A stretch of 64,000 nt of DNA from Agrobacterium tumefaciens (lineage in GTDB: Bacteria > Pseudomonadota > Alphaproteobacteria > Rhizobiales > Rhizobiaceae). The DNA lies in contig NZ_CP115842.1 of the NCBI RefSeq assembly GCF_013318015.2, positions 1,611,001 to 1,675,000 of the forward strand, in the 5' to 3' direction. The first letter of the stretch is position 1. Every line of letters starts with the position of its first letter. Under the pieces are notes generated by a model that saw only the letters and a list, made by a program, of their open reading frames with translations, was not told where the DNA came from and did not search any database. Shown piece after piece: positions 34,554 to 43,553 of the stretch. A program made the translations under genes and the position numbers.

Positions 34554-35621
34554 ATGGCGTCTTCACGGCCTGCCACCAATCTGAGCGCGATAGCAGCGGC
34601 ACTCGGCGTGTCAGTTGCAACCGTGTCCAATGCGCTGTCAGGCAAGGGCCGTGTTTCGCCGGAACTGGTGGAGCGCATCCGCAAGACCGCAAGCGAACTT
34701 GGTTATGTGCCGAGTTCGGCGGGCAGGGCGCTGCGCACCGGCAGGTCAGGAGTTCTCGGGCTGGTGCTGCCGGATATCGCCAATCCACTCTTCCCACAGA
34801 TCGCGCAGGCCATCGAAAAGGCAGCCGTCAATGCCGGTTATGGTGTTTTGATCGCCGACTCCCGCGGCGAGATCGCCATGCAGACGGACGCCATCAACCG
34901 GCTGATCGAGCGTGGAGTGGATGGCATGGTCGTCGTTCCCCGCCGCGGCACGCGTATCGCGGATGTCGATTGCCCGGTGGCGGTGATCGACAGCCCCTCG
35001 ACGCCCGGAAACACCGTAGCCGCTGACCACTGGGATGGCGGCCGGCAGATCGGCGAATATCTGGCAGCCCTCGGACACGACAAGGTGGTGCTGATCGGCA
35101 AGAACCGCGACTCAAATGTGCAGAACGACCGACTCGGCGGCATTCGCGATGGTCTGGGCAAGGCCTGCGTCACGGAAACGCTGTGGGTGGACGCCATTGA
35201 AAAGGCGGATGGTGCGGGTTGCCGTCTCGGCCTTACCGAAAAGGTGAGGGATGGTTTCACTGCCTTTGCTGCCGTATCCGACCTGCATGCGTTGCGCGCG
35301 CTCACTGAATTGCAGCGCGAGGGCATCGAGGTGCCGGAAGAGGCGAGTGTCACCGGCTTCGACGATCTGATTTTCTCCGCCGTTGTGACGCCGCCGCTGA
35401 CGACGATGCGCATGGATATGCGCCGCATCGCCGATCTGGCCGTGGATGCGCTGTTGCGCGCGATCGATGGCGAGGCGGGCTTCGAAAACGGCATAGCTGC
35501 CGAGGTCACGGCAGAAATCTCGAAAGTACCGATGGCGCTGATCATGCGCGGCTCCACCGGCGAAAAAAAGCATGATGCGATTGAAGCCAAAAACACGACA
35601 GCAGGAGAACTCACACCATGA
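34554..35621 (+). CDS. LacI-family transcriptional repressor of the purine nucleoside operon
   Basis: A 355-residue LacI protein. The helix-turn-helix is LSAIAAALGVSVATVSNALS with the hinge region RALRTGRSGVLGLVLPDI, followed by a periplasmic-binding-like effector domain with VDGMVVVPRRG, FDDLIFSAVVTPPLTTMRMD and MRRIADLAVDALL. It is the first gene of a run through adenine deaminase, and its stop overlaps the start of the binding-protein gene (ATGA). The perfect palindrome 16 bp upstream is its likely operator. The effector is unknown; a purine or purine nucleoside is inferred from the structural genes. Confidence 0.93.
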   Translation: MASSRPATNLSAIAAALGVSVATVSNALSGKGRVSPELVERIRKTASELGYVPSSAGRALRTGRSGVLGLVLPDIANPLFPQIAQAIEKAAVNAGYGVLIADSRGEIAMQTDAINRLIERGVDGMVVVPRRGTRIADVDCPVAVIDSPSTPGNTVAADHWDGGRQIGEYLAALGHDKVVLIGKNRDSNVQNDRLGGIRDGLGKACVTETLWVDAIEKADGAGCRLGLTEKVRDGFTAFAAVSDLHALRALTELQREGIEVPEEASVTGFDDLIFSAVVTPPLTTMRMDMRRIADLAVDALLRAIDGEAGFENGIAAEVTAEISKVPMALIMRGSTGEKKHDAIEAKNTTAGELTP

Positions 35622-36640
35622 AAAAAATCATTCTTGCATCGGGCACCGCCCTGATGCTGACGATGGGTGCCGCGCAGGCGCAGGACAAGACGCTGACGAT
35701 CTCGGTCTACGCCTTCGCGCAGGACGAATTCAAGGAACTGGTCTATACACCGTTCGAAAAGCAATGCGGCTGCAAGCTGGTCGTCGAGACCGGCAACAGC
35801 GTTGAGCGCCTCGCCAAGATGGAGGCCAACAAGGCCAATCCGGTGGTCGATCTCGCCATTGTTTCCATGGCGGATGCGCTTTCCGCCACCCGCAAGGACC
35901 TGATCCAGAAGATCGATGCCGCCAAGGTGCCGAATATCGGCAAGCTCTATGATATCGCCAAGGATCCGAATGGCGACGGCATGAGCGTTGGCGTCAATTT
36001 CTACGCCACGTCAATCGTTTACCGCACAGACAAGATGAAGATCGATAGCTGGGCCGATCTTTTGAAGGACGGTATCGTCGACCACGTCGCTTTCCCGAAT
36101 GTCACTACCAATCAGGGCCCGCCGGCGCTTTACATGCTGGGCAAGGCCATCGGCAAGGATACGCCTGATCTTGCTGGCGCTATCGAAGCCGTGGGCGAAA
36201 AGAAGGACGATATCGTCACGTTCTACGTGAAATCGTCGCAGCTGGTGCAGCTCATGCAGCAGGAAGAAATCTGGGCCGCCCCCATCGGCCGCTTCTCCTG
36301 GGCGCCCTTTACCAAGCTCGATCTGCCGCTTGCCTGGGCAACCCCCAAGGAAGGCCAGACCGGCGGCATGAACGTGCTCGTGGTGCCAAAGGGCACGAAG
36401 AACGAAGATCTGGCGCTGCAGTTCATGGATTTCTGGCTCTCGACCGACGTTCAGAAGGCGCTGGCCGAAAAGCTCGTGGACAGCCCGACCAACAAGGAAG
36501 TCAAGGTGTCCGACGAGGTGGCGAACAATATCACCTATGGGGACGAAACCGCAAAAAGCCTGCAGCTCATTCCTTCCGCCGTGACGCTCGACAACCGTGA
36601 CAAGTGGCTGTCGGAGTGGAACGCCAAGGTCGGTCAGTAA
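35618..36640 (+). CDS. ABC substrate-binding protein (polyamine/thiamine class), probable purine nucleoside binder
   Basis: A 340-residue periplasmic protein with signal peptide MKKIILASGTALMLTMGAAQ. It belongs to the PotD/ThiB-like class: ISVYAFAQDEFKELVYTPFE, NPVVDLAIVSMADAL, VGVNFYATSIVYRTDKM and NVLVVPKGTKNEDLALQFMD. AGGAG lies upstream. It feeds the two permeases and ATPase that follow. The family usually takes polyamines, iron or thiamine, but the operon encodes nucleoside hydrolase and adenine deaminase, so the ligand is more likely a purine nucleoside. A strong hairpin follows the gene, which may raise its mRNA relative to the permeases. Confidence 0.87.
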   Translation: MKKIILASGTALMLTMGAAQAQDKTLTISVYAFAQDEFKELVYTPFEKQCGCKLVVETGNSVERLAKMEANKANPVVDLAIVSMADALSATRKDLIQKIDAAKVPNIGKLYDIAKDPNGDGMSVGVNFYATSIVYRTDKMKIDSWADLLKDGIVDHVAFPNVTTNQGPPALYMLGKAIGKDTPDLAGAIEAVGEKKDDIVTFYVKSSQLVQLMQQEEIWAAPIGRFSWAPFTKLDLPLAWATPKEGQTGGMNVLVVPKGTKNEDLALQFMDFWLSTDVQKALAEKLVDSPTNKEVKVSDEVANNITYGDETAKSLQLIPSAVTLDNRDKWLSEWNAKVGQ

Positions 36641-36699
36641 GTCCTTATCAAGGTTTGGAATGGGGCATTTAAAACGTCCGAAAGGGCGGCTCCATTCCC

Positions 36700-36735
36700 G
36701 GAAAAGCGGTTTGGTCGTCCCCTGACCGCTTTTCC
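36700..36735 (+). terminator. hairpin between binding-protein and permease genes (attenuator or mRNA stabiliser)
   Basis: The stem GGAAAAGCGGT / ACCGCTTTTCC is perfect over 11 bp with a 14-base loop, 60 bp after the binding-protein stop. Stems at this place in ABC operons often protect the binding-protein mRNA or partly terminate transcription. There is no T-tract beyond the stem. Confidence 0.6.
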
Positions 36736-36809
36736 ACCTCTCAATTCCGCAAGCTGGCCCTGGCCGCTTGCAGTAACAATCGGCCGCAGGCCGTTCGGGG
36801 AATAAAGCG

Positions 36810-37637
36810 ATGTTTCAGAACCGGGCCGAAGCGCTGGCGCTTGCCTTGCCCGCCGCTATTTTCGCGGCGGCGGTCTTTCTTGTGCCGGTCTTCATGCTCC
36901 TGTCGGAAGGCTTTCACACCACTGACGGCTGGACATTGTCCGCTTACGCCGATTTCTTCTCCGATCCGCTGAACAGGGCGGTTTTCCTGCGCACCCTGAA
37001 GCTTGGCGCGCTTGTCACCATCGTATCTGCGGTGGTGGGTTATGCGGCGGCTTTCGCCATCGTAAATCTGTCGCCGGGCGCGAAAGGACATGTCGTCAAT
37101 CTGGTCGTCTTGCCGCTGATGATCTCGCCGGTTGCCCGCACCTATGCCTGGATCGTCATTCTCGGCAGAACCGGCATCGTCAACCAGGCGCTTCAGGCGG
37201 TAGGACTGAGCGATGCGCCGATCCGTATACTGTTTTCCGAAACGGCTGTTTTCATCGGCCTTCTGCAATTGTTCCTGCCATTGATGATCATTTCCCTCAT
37301 CAGTGCGCTGGAGAATATGCCCAAGGATACGATCGCAGCCGCCCGCGTTCTCGGCGCAAACTGGCTGCAGGTGTTCTGGAAGGTCATCCTGCCGCTCACC
37401 AAGGAGGGGCTTGTTGTCGGCGGCACGCTGGTGTTCACCGGTTCGCTCACGGCCTATATCACGCCGGCCATTCTCGGCGGCTCCAAGGTGCTGATGCTGG
37501 AAACCCTGCTCTACCAGCAGGTGACGGTCTCCAACAATTTCGTCGCCGCCAGCGTCATCGCCTTCATCCTGATCGTCATGAGCTTTGCCGCCAATATCCT
37601 GCTGAAGCGCATCGCCACCGCAAAGAACAAGAAATGA
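36810..37637 (+). CDS. ABC permease (PotB-like), purine operon
   Basis: A 275-residue inner-membrane permease with six hydrophobic segments. It has the cytoplasmic EAA-type loop ISALENMPKDTIAAARVLGA followed by WLQVFWKVILPL, which contacts the ATPase. It resembles PotB/UgpA-class permeases of polyamine-type importers. It follows the binding-protein gene after a 169-bp gap that contains a strong hairpin, and its stop overlaps the start of the next permease gene (ATGA). The substrate is inferred from the operon to be a purine nucleoside. Confidence 0.87.
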   Translation: MFQNRAEALALALPAAIFAAAVFLVPVFMLLSEGFHTTDGWTLSAYADFFSDPLNRAVFLRTLKLGALVTIVSAVVGYAAAFAIVNLSPGAKGHVVNLVVLPLMISPVARTYAWIVILGRTGIVNQALQAVGLSDAPIRILFSETAVFIGLLQLFLPLMIISLISALENMPKDTIAAARVLGANWLQVFWKVILPLTKEGLVVGGTLVFTGSLTAYITPAILGGSKVLMLETLLYQQVTVSNNFVAASVIAFILIVMSFAANILLKRIATAKNKK

Positions 37638-38413
37638 CCCGGCAGCTCTTCATTCCGCTCACGCTCCTGCTCGTTGTCGGCTTCCTGATCGGGCCGTTCC
37701 TCATCATCGTTGCGGCCTCATTTTCGGCCGGCGACACGCTCGCCTTTCCGCCGCAGGGCTTTTCACTGAAATGGATCGCGAAGGTCTTCACCGTCGAAAG
37801 TTTCCGTGAAAGCTTCGCGATGTCGATGTTCCTCGCCATCGGCGGCACATTCACGGCGCTCGTCCTCGGTATTCCCGCTTCCTACGCCATGTCGCGCTAC
37901 AAGCTGCCCTTTGCGGAAACCGTGCGCACGATCGTTTCGGCGCCGATCATCGTGCCGGGTATCATCGTCGGTCTGGCGCTGCTGCGCTATTTCGTCGTGC
38001 CCTTCGGCATCGGCATCACGCTTGCCCTGTTTCTCGCGCACACGGCGCTCATCCTGCCCTATGCGGTACGGGTGGTTTCGGCCAGCCTCAACAATCTGCG
38101 TTCGGATATCGAGGAGGCGGCGGTGCTGCTCGGCTCGTCGCGGTTTGGCGCATTTTTCCGTGTGGTGCTGCCCAATATTCGCGGTGGTATCCTGTCGGCC
38201 TTCATCCTCGGTTTCGTGACGAGTTTCAATCAGGTGCCCGTGTCGCTGTTCCTGTCGGGTCCGGGCGTGCGCACGCTGCCCATCGACATGCTGGGCTACA
38301 TGGAGATCGTTTTCGATCCGTCTGTCGCCGCACTCTCATCGCTGCTCGCCTTCCTTTCCATCGGCATCGTCTTCCTGGCCGAACGTTTTCTGGGGTTCTC
38401 CCGTTATGTCTGA
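37634..38413 (+). CDS. ABC permease (PotC-like), purine operon
   Basis: A 259-residue inner-membrane permease with six hydrophobic segments and the coupling loop VSASLNNLRSDIEEAAVLLG followed by FFRVVLPNIRGG. It is the partner of the PotB-like permease and is translationally coupled to it through a 4-bp overlap. It also overlaps the ATPase gene by 8 bp. The short length is normal for this class. Confidence 0.87.
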   Translation: MTRQLFIPLTLLLVVGFLIGPFLIIVAASFSAGDTLAFPPQGFSLKWIAKVFTVESFRESFAMSMFLAIGGTFTALVLGIPASYAMSRYKLPFAETVRTIVSAPIIVPGIIVGLALLRYFVVPFGIGITLALFLAHTALILPYAVRVVSASLNNLRSDIEEAAVLLGSSRFGAFFRVVLPNIRGGILSAFILGFVTSFNQVPVSLFLSGPGVRTLPIDMLGYMEIVFDPSVAALSSLLAFLSIGIVFLAERFLGFSRYV

Positions 38414-39431
38414 CGCAAATTACCTTTCGCTCCAAAAAGTCTCGCTCGCCTACGGCAACAGCATCGCCGTCAAGGATCTCGACCTCGATATCCGCAAGGG
38501 TGAACTTCTCGCACTGCTAGGTCCTTCCGGCTGTGGCAAGACCACCACGATGCGTGCCATTGCCGGGCTGATGCCGGTGGCGGGCGGGCGCATCGATCTC
38601 GACGGCGCCGATATCACCCGCGTCGCCGCCAACAAGCGCGCCGTGGGGCTGGTGTTTCAGTCCTATGCGCTGTTTCCGCACCTGACGGTTTACGAAAACG
38701 TCGCCTTCGGCCTCAAACTCAAGGGCATGAACGGCAAGGCGCTTGATGACAAGGTCGCCTCCGGCCTGAAGTCCGTGGGATTGTCGAACTTCGCATCGCG
38801 CAAGCCGGCCGAGCTTTCCGGCGGCCAGCAGCAGCGCGTGGCGCTGGCGCGCTCCATGGTCATGGAGCCGAAGGTGCTGCTGCTCGACGAGCCGCTCTCC
38901 AACCTTGATGCGCGCCTCAGGCTTGAAATGCGCACCGAATTGCAGCGCGTGCAGAAGGAAACCGGTGTGACGATGATCTTCGTCACCCATGACCAGATCG
39001 AGGCGCTCGCATTGGCCGACCGTATTGTCGTCATGAAGGGCGGCAAGATTGAGCAGATCGGTACACCGGAAGAGATCTACAATGCGCCGGTTTCCGCCTT
39101 CGTGGCGGATTTCGTCGGCTTTGAAAACATCTTCGCGCTGGAAGGCGGCGCGTTGAAAACCGAAAACGGCATAACACCGCTTACCGGACCAGTCCCTTCA
39201 GCATCTGGACTGGCCTGGCGGCCGCGCATGGTCACCCTTGGTTCAGGTCCTTTCCAGGGAACCGTGCGCGGCACATCCTTTGCCGGAAATACCCGTGAGT
39301 ACCTGCTGGATACGCTGCTTGGTCCCATCAAGGCGGAGACCGACGCTGCGCTGACCGCCCATACGATCGGTGATACGCTCGCCTTCGACCTTCCGGTCGA
39401 AAAGGCGGCAAGCCTCAAGGTGTTTGGCTGA
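38406..39431 (+). CDS. ABC transporter ATP-binding protein (PotA-like), purine operon
   Basis: A 341-residue ATPase. Walker A is GPSGCGKTT, the Q-loop GLVFQSYALFPHLTVYENVA, the signature LSGGQQQRVALARS, Walker B KVLLLDEPLSNLD and the switch His in FVTHDQIEAL. A C-terminal TOBE-like domain spans about 245-341. It overlaps the upstream permease gene by 8 bp and precedes the nucleoside hydrolase gene by two bases, so import and catabolism are tightly co-expressed. The class commonly serves polyamine, iron or sugar-phosphate importers; a nucleoside substrate is inferred. Confidence 0.9.
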   Translation: MSDANYLSLQKVSLAYGNSIAVKDLDLDIRKGELLALLGPSGCGKTTTMRAIAGLMPVAGGRIDLDGADITRVAANKRAVGLVFQSYALFPHLTVYENVAFGLKLKGMNGKALDDKVASGLKSVGLSNFASRKPAELSGGQQQRVALARSMVMEPKVLLLDEPLSNLDARLRLEMRTELQRVQKETGVTMIFVTHDQIEALALADRIVVMKGGKIEQIGTPEEIYNAPVSAFVADFVGFENIFALEGGALKTENGITPLTGPVPSASGLAWRPRMVTLGSGPFQGTVRGTSFAGNTREYLLDTLLGPIKAETDAALTAHTIGDTLAFDLPVEKAASLKVFG

Positions 39432-39433
39432 TC

Positions 39434-40354
39434 ATGGGTGTGTGGATCGATACTGATATGGGCTTTGACGATATCGCCGCCATCATGGTGGTGCAATCGG
39501 CAGGCCTTGCCATAGACGGCATTTCGCTGGTCTTCGGCAATGCGACGCTGGATGTTGTCTGCAGCAACGCCGCAGGCGCGGTCGCCGCCTTCGGCTGGTC
39601 CATGCCGCTCCATCAGGGCCGTGCCAAACCCGTCCTTGGCGCGCTCGAAACCGCACAATGCATTCTGGGTGACAGCGGCATTCCGACCGTCGGCCGTAGC
39701 CTGCCGGATGCCCCCGCTCTGCCGCAAAGCGACGCTTTCACTGCGCTGTGCGGCTGGCTTGAGGGGGCAGGCGAAAAGCGTATCCTCGCGCTCGGCCCGC
39801 TTACCAATATCGCCGCCCTTTGCCTTGCCCTGCCCGATCTTGCCGCGAAAATTTCCGATCTGACCTGGATGGGTGGCGGCGTGACGAGCGGCAACCACAC
39901 CGCATCTGCCGAATTCAACGCCTTTGCCGATCCGGAAGCGCTGGCCATCGTGCTTTCCCACGGCCTGCCGCTGCGCATGGTCGATCTGGACGCCTGCCGC
40001 AAGGTCACCGCCTCGCCAGCCGATGTGCTGCCGATCCGAAATGCTGGCGGCAAAAACGCCGGCCTGATTGCCGACCTGCTGGAAGGTTTCATCGGCATCG
40101 CCACGAGACGCGGCAGACCGGCCATGGCGCTTTACGATCCCGTTGCCGCTGTCGGCTTCACCTCCGAGCTGCTTGGCTGGCGCCACACGCGGATCGATGT
40201 CGAGCTTCACGCGGCGTTAACGCGCGGGCGAACGGTGGTTGAGCCGCGTGCCGACAAGGTTGCCGCCTTCAACGCGCATTTCGCCGACACCGTGAATGCC
40301 GAAGCGGCAAAGGCTGCGGTTCTCGAGGCGTTGCGCCGCGAGGCTGCCCGATGA
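39434..40354 (+). CDS. inosine/uridine-preferring nucleoside hydrolase family enzyme
   Basis: A 306-residue enzyme that would split nucleosides into base and ribose. The family signature is at the N-terminus as DTDMGFDD (residues 6-13), the calcium-binding Asp cluster. Further markers are ILALGPLTNIAALCLALPD, WMGGGV, AEFNAFADPEALAIVLSHG and the C-terminal ALYDPVAAVGF. The start lies two bases after the ATPase stop and the stop overlaps the adenine deaminase start (ATGA). With adenine deaminase next, adenosine or a related purine nucleoside is the probable substrate; this is inference, as family members vary in base preference. Confidence 0.9.
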   Translation: MGVWIDTDMGFDDIAAIMVVQSAGLAIDGISLVFGNATLDVVCSNAAGAVAAFGWSMPLHQGRAKPVLGALETAQCILGDSGIPTVGRSLPDAPALPQSDAFTALCGWLEGAGEKRILALGPLTNIAALCLALPDLAAKISDLTWMGGGVTSGNHTASAEFNAFADPEALAIVLSHGLPLRMVDLDACRKVTASPADVLPIRNAGGKNAGLIADLLEGFIGIATRRGRPAMALYDPVAAVGFTSELLGWRHTRIDVELHAALTRGRTVVEPRADKVAAFNAHFADTVNAEAAKAAVLEALRREAAR

Positions 40355-42144
40355 GTGCACAATCCCCGATACGCGAGCCGGTCGATCTCAACGACGATGC
40401 GCTGCGCGCCCGCGCGGTTGCCGCTGCGCGCGGCGATGCGGCTTTCGATGTTCTCATTACTGGCGGAACGCTGGTGGATGTGGTGACGGGGGAGCTTCGC
40501 GCCGCTGATATCGGCATTGTCGGTCCGCTAATCGCCAGCGTTCACGAACCGGCAAGCCGCAGCGATGCAGCGCAGCTCGTCGACGCGTCGGGCGCCTTTG
40601 TCTCGCCCGGCCTGATCGACACGCATATGCACATCGAAAGCTCGATGATAACGCCCGCTGCCTATGCGGCAGCAGTCGTTGCCCGCGGCGTCACCACTAT
40701 CGTCTGGGACCCGCATGAATTCGGCAATGTCCATGGTGTCGAAGGGGTTCTCTGGGCGGCGAAATCCATCGAAAACCTGCCGCTGCGCGCCATTCTGCTT
40801 GCACCCTCCTCAGTGCCATCAGCACCGGGTCTGGAGCGCGGCGGCGCTGATTTCGATGCCGGAATTCTCGCTGATATCCTGTCGTGGCCGCAGATTGGCG
40901 GGGTTGCGGAAATCATGAACATGCGCGGCGTCATCGACCGCGATCCACGGATGAGCGGCATCGTACAGGCCGGTCTTGTCTCGGAAAAGCTGATCTGTGG
41001 CCATGCGCGCGGCCTGAAGGACGCCGATCTCAACGCCTTCATGGTGGCCGGTGTTTCTTCCGATCACGAGCTGGTCTCGGCTGAAGACCTGATGGCGAAG
41101 CTTCGGGCGGGGTTGACCATCGAGCTGCGCGGCTCGCACGATCATCTGCTGCCGGAATTTGTGGAGGCGCTGAATGCGCTCGGCCACCTGCCGCAGACGC
41201 TGACGCTCTGCACTGACGATGTTTTCCCGGACGATCTGTTGCGGGGCGGCGGGCTGGATGATGTGGTGCGCCGCCTTGTCCGTTATGGCCTGAAACCGGA
41301 ATGGGCGCTGCGCGCCGCAACACTGAATGCTGCGCAAAGGCTTGGCCGTGCCGATCTCGGCCTCATCGCCGCCGGTCGCCGTGCCGATATCGTCGTTTTC
41401 GAGGATTTGAGTGGTTTTTCACCCCGTCATGTCTTGGCCGGTGGCAGGGCGGTTGCGGAAGCCGGGCATATGCTCGTCGACATTCCAGCCTGCGATGCGG
41501 CGGCGCTCGAAGGCTCGATGAAGCTGCCGCTGCGCGCAGCCGATGATTTCCGGGTTGCCTGCGAGGGCGCAAGGGTGCGCCTTGCCACCATCGACCGCCC
41601 ACGCTTCACGCAATGGGGCGAGGCGGAAGCCGAGGTGAAGGATGGTTTCGTCGTTCCCCCCGAAGGCGCCACGATGATTTCCGTCACCCACCGCCACGGC
41701 AAGGCCGAGCCAGTTACCAGGACCGGCTTCCTTACCGGCTGGGGACGCTGGAACGGCGCCTTCGCCACCACCGTCTCGCATGACAGCCACAACCTCACTG
41801 TCTTCGGCGGTAATGCCGAAGACATGGCGCTGGCCGCCAATGCGGTGATTGCGACAGGCGGCGGCATGGCTGTCGCCTCTGAGGGTAAGGTGACCGCGCT
41901 TCTACCCCTGCCGCTCTCAGGCCTCGTTTCCGATGCGCCGCTTGAAGACGTAGCACAGGCTTTCGAGGAATTGCGCGCCGCTGTCGGCAAGGTGGTCGAT
42001 TGGCAGCCACCCTATCTGGTCTTCAAAGCCTGCTTCGGCGCCACGCTCGCCTGCAACATCGGTCCTCACCAGACAGATATGGGCATTGCCGATGTGTTGA
42101 CGGGACGGGTGATGGAAAGCCCGGTGCTTGCGGTGGTGGGGTAA
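40351..42144 (+). CDS. ade: adenine deaminase
   Basis: A 597-residue metal-dependent amidohydrolase that converts adenine to hypoxanthine. Characteristic motifs are LIDTHMHIESSMITP (His92, His94), TTIVWDPHEFGNVHG, CGHARGLKD, GVSSDHELV, LRGSHDHLLPE, TLCTDDVFPDDL and the C-terminal SHDSHNLTVFGGN. The length and motif order match bacterial adenine deaminases. It is the last gene of the LacI-controlled operon and is translationally coupled to the nucleoside hydrolase gene. Together they take an imported adenine nucleoside to hypoxanthine plus ribose. Confidence 0.95.
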   Translation: MSAQSPIREPVDLNDDALRARAVAAARGDAAFDVLITGGTLVDVVTGELRAADIGIVGPLIASVHEPASRSDAAQLVDASGAFVSPGLIDTHMHIESSMITPAAYAAAVVARGVTTIVWDPHEFGNVHGVEGVLWAAKSIENLPLRAILLAPSSVPSAPGLERGGADFDAGILADILSWPQIGGVAEIMNMRGVIDRDPRMSGIVQAGLVSEKLICGHARGLKDADLNAFMVAGVSSDHELVSAEDLMAKLRAGLTIELRGSHDHLLPEFVEALNALGHLPQTLTLCTDDVFPDDLLRGGGLDDVVRRLVRYGLKPEWALRAATLNAAQRLGRADLGLIAAGRRADIVVFEDLSGFSPRHVLAGGRAVAEAGHMLVDIPACDAAALEGSMKLPLRAADDFRVACEGARVRLATIDRPRFTQWGEAEAEVKDGFVVPPEGATMISVTHRHGKAEPVTRTGFLTGWGRWNGAFATTVSHDSHNLTVFGGNAEDMALAANAVIATGGGMAVASEGKVTALLPLPLSGLVSDAPLEDVAQAFEELRAAVGKVVDWQPPYLVFKACFGATLACNIGPHQTDMGIADVLTGRVMESPVLAVVG

Positions 42145-42226
42145 ACCAGGGTCGAGCGTTGCCAAAAAGCCGGCATATTGCTAAATCCAACCCCTGTTTA
42201 CCTGTCGCTCTATATGGATGTTGAAC

Positions 42227-42256
42227 ATGGGTGCCTCGAAGTCATCAGATAAGTAA
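42227..42256 (+). CDS. 9-residue leader peptide of the chloramphenicol exporter
   Basis: The open frame encodes MGASKSSDK and stops with TAA. It closely resembles the leader MSTSKNADK recalled for the integron cmlA gene (Met, Ser4, Lys5, Asp8 and Lys9 shared), which controls cmlA by translational attenuation. A GGAT lies seven bases before the ATG. The stop is followed directly, at base 42257, by a strong stem-loop. A ribosome stalled by chloramphenicol on this frame would disturb that stem. Confidence 0.75.
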   Translation: MGASKSSDK

Positions 42257-42326
42257 GCCGCAACGACGATATTTCGTTGTTGCGGCGTTCTGTCGAGCGA
42301 TCCCTGTTTCTTCGGGCAGACGCCGC
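42257..42326 (+). promoter_or_regulatory. translational attenuator with alternative stem-loops
   Basis: Stem A pairs 42257-42269 (GCCGCAACGACGA) with 42274-42286 over 13 bp, with one G-U pair and a 4-base loop. Stem B pairs GCGGCGT (42282-42288) with ACGCCGC (42320-42326) and shares five bases with stem A, so the two are mutually exclusive. A third small stem at 42335-42344 lies next to the exporter's ribosome site. This layout fits drug-induced attenuation. Confidence 0.68.
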
Positions 42327-42357
42327 CAAATGTCCTCATTTGAGCGGATCAATTCTA

Positions 42358-43548
42358 ATGTCTATTCCAACTCCCGTTTGGGGGAGATCGCTGTTGGCAG
42401 CAATGCTGCTGATGGCTCCCTTTGATATTCTCGCCTCGCTGGCCATGGATATTTACCTGCCGGTCGTCCCCATCATGCCGGAAGCCCTCGGCACGACACC
42501 GGTGGTGGTTCAACTCACGCTCACCGTTTACATGGTGATGCTCGGCCTTGGGCAAATCGTGTTTGGCCCCATCTCCGACCGCATCGGTCGCCGGCCCGTC
42601 TTGATCGGCGGTGCCCTGCTGTTCGTCGTGGCCTCGTTCTGCCTCGCAGCTGTGACAACGGCGAGCGCCTTTATCGTTTTCCGGTTCCTTCAGTCGGCTG
42701 GAGCGGCGGCGGCATTGGTCGCCACTTTCGCCACCGTTCGCGACGTCTATGCGGATCGTCCGGAAGCAACGACGATATACGGAACGTTCAGCTCCATTCT
42801 CGCATTCGTCCCGGCACTCGGTCCGATTGTCGGGGCGGTCATCGCCAATGAATTCGGCTGGCGTGCCATCTTCGTCACCCTGGGCGCGGCAGCTTTCATT
42901 GCGACGGTTGCCGCAGGGATGAACTGGAGCGAAACCCGACCGGCGACGGCAACGATGTCACGCCTATCGCCTTTGCGCATGTTGGGCAGTGGTCGCTTCT
43001 GGACCTATACGCTTGGGTTCAGCACTGCCATGGGAACGTTTTTCGTATTCTTCTCCACCGCTCCGCTCGTCATGATCGGCAGGGCAGGTCTCTCCGAGGT
43101 GGAGTTCAGCCTGGCTTTTGCAACCGTCGCAATCGCAATGATCGTTACCACCCGTTTTGCGAAGTTTTTCGTTGCCAGATGGGGTGTGCAGGGCAGTCTC
43201 GTGAGGGGCATGGCCCTGTTGTTCGTGGGGGCGTTTCTGTTCACTGCAGGTGAAGTCGGGGCGGTTCCGTCATTTTTGACGTTTATCGTACCGATGTGGG
43301 TCATGGCGGTCGGAATCGTTTTTACGGTTTCAGTCACCGCCAATGGCGCGCTGGAGGAGTTCGGGCACATGGCTGGAACAGCCGTCGCCTTCTATTTCTG
43401 CATTCAAAGTCTGTTTGTGGGAATAGCGGGCACCTTGGCTGTCGTCATTCTGCCGGGTGATGCGGCATGGCCGGTGATCGCCTATTCATCGATCATGGCC
43501 TGCCTTGTCCTGACGGCGCTATATTTGTTGAACCGCCGGAATATCTGA
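42358..43548 (+). CDS. cmlA: CmlA/FloR-type chloramphenicol efflux MFS transporter
   Basis: A 396-residue 12-helix major facilitator of the Bcr/CflA drug:proton antiporter group. It matches remembered CmlA sequence closely: SPFD/APFDILASLAMDIYLP, PEALGTTPVVVQLTLT, FGPISDRIGRRPVLIGG, ATFATVRDVYA and FFVFFSTAPLVMIGR. It should pump phenicols out of the cytoplasm. The start at 42358 was chosen because the upstream in-frame codons lie inside the attenuator; the ribosome site is weak (GCGGA), as expected for a gene opened by induction. It follows the adenine deaminase gene after 213 bp and ends at a strong terminator. There is no sign of an integron or transposon around it, so it appears to be a resident chromosomal gene. 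Confidence 0.9.
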   Translation: MSIPTPVWGRSLLAAMLLMAPFDILASLAMDIYLPVVPIMPEALGTTPVVVQLTLTVYMVMLGLGQIVFGPISDRIGRRPVLIGGALLFVVASFCLAAVTTASAFIVFRFLQSAGAAAALVATFATVRDVYADRPEATTIYGTFSSILAFVPALGPIVGAVIANEFGWRAIFVTLGAAAFIATVAAGMNWSETRPATATMSRLSPLRMLGSGRFWTYTLGFSTAMGTFFVFFSTAPLVMIGRAGLSEVEFSLAFATVAIAMIVTTRFAKFFVARWGVQGSLVRGMALLFVGAFLFTAGEVGAVPSFLTFIVPMWVMAVGIVFTVSVTANGALEEFGHMAGTAVAFYFCIQSLFVGIAGTLAVVILPGDAAWPVIAYSSIMACLVLTALYLLNRRNI

Positions 43549-43553
43549 GCGAG

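Noticed and set aside
42358..43548. CmlA-like MFS protein as the siderophore exporter
   Set aside because: It is 10 kb from the cluster, matches phenicol exporters in sequence and carries a phenicol-type leader peptide.
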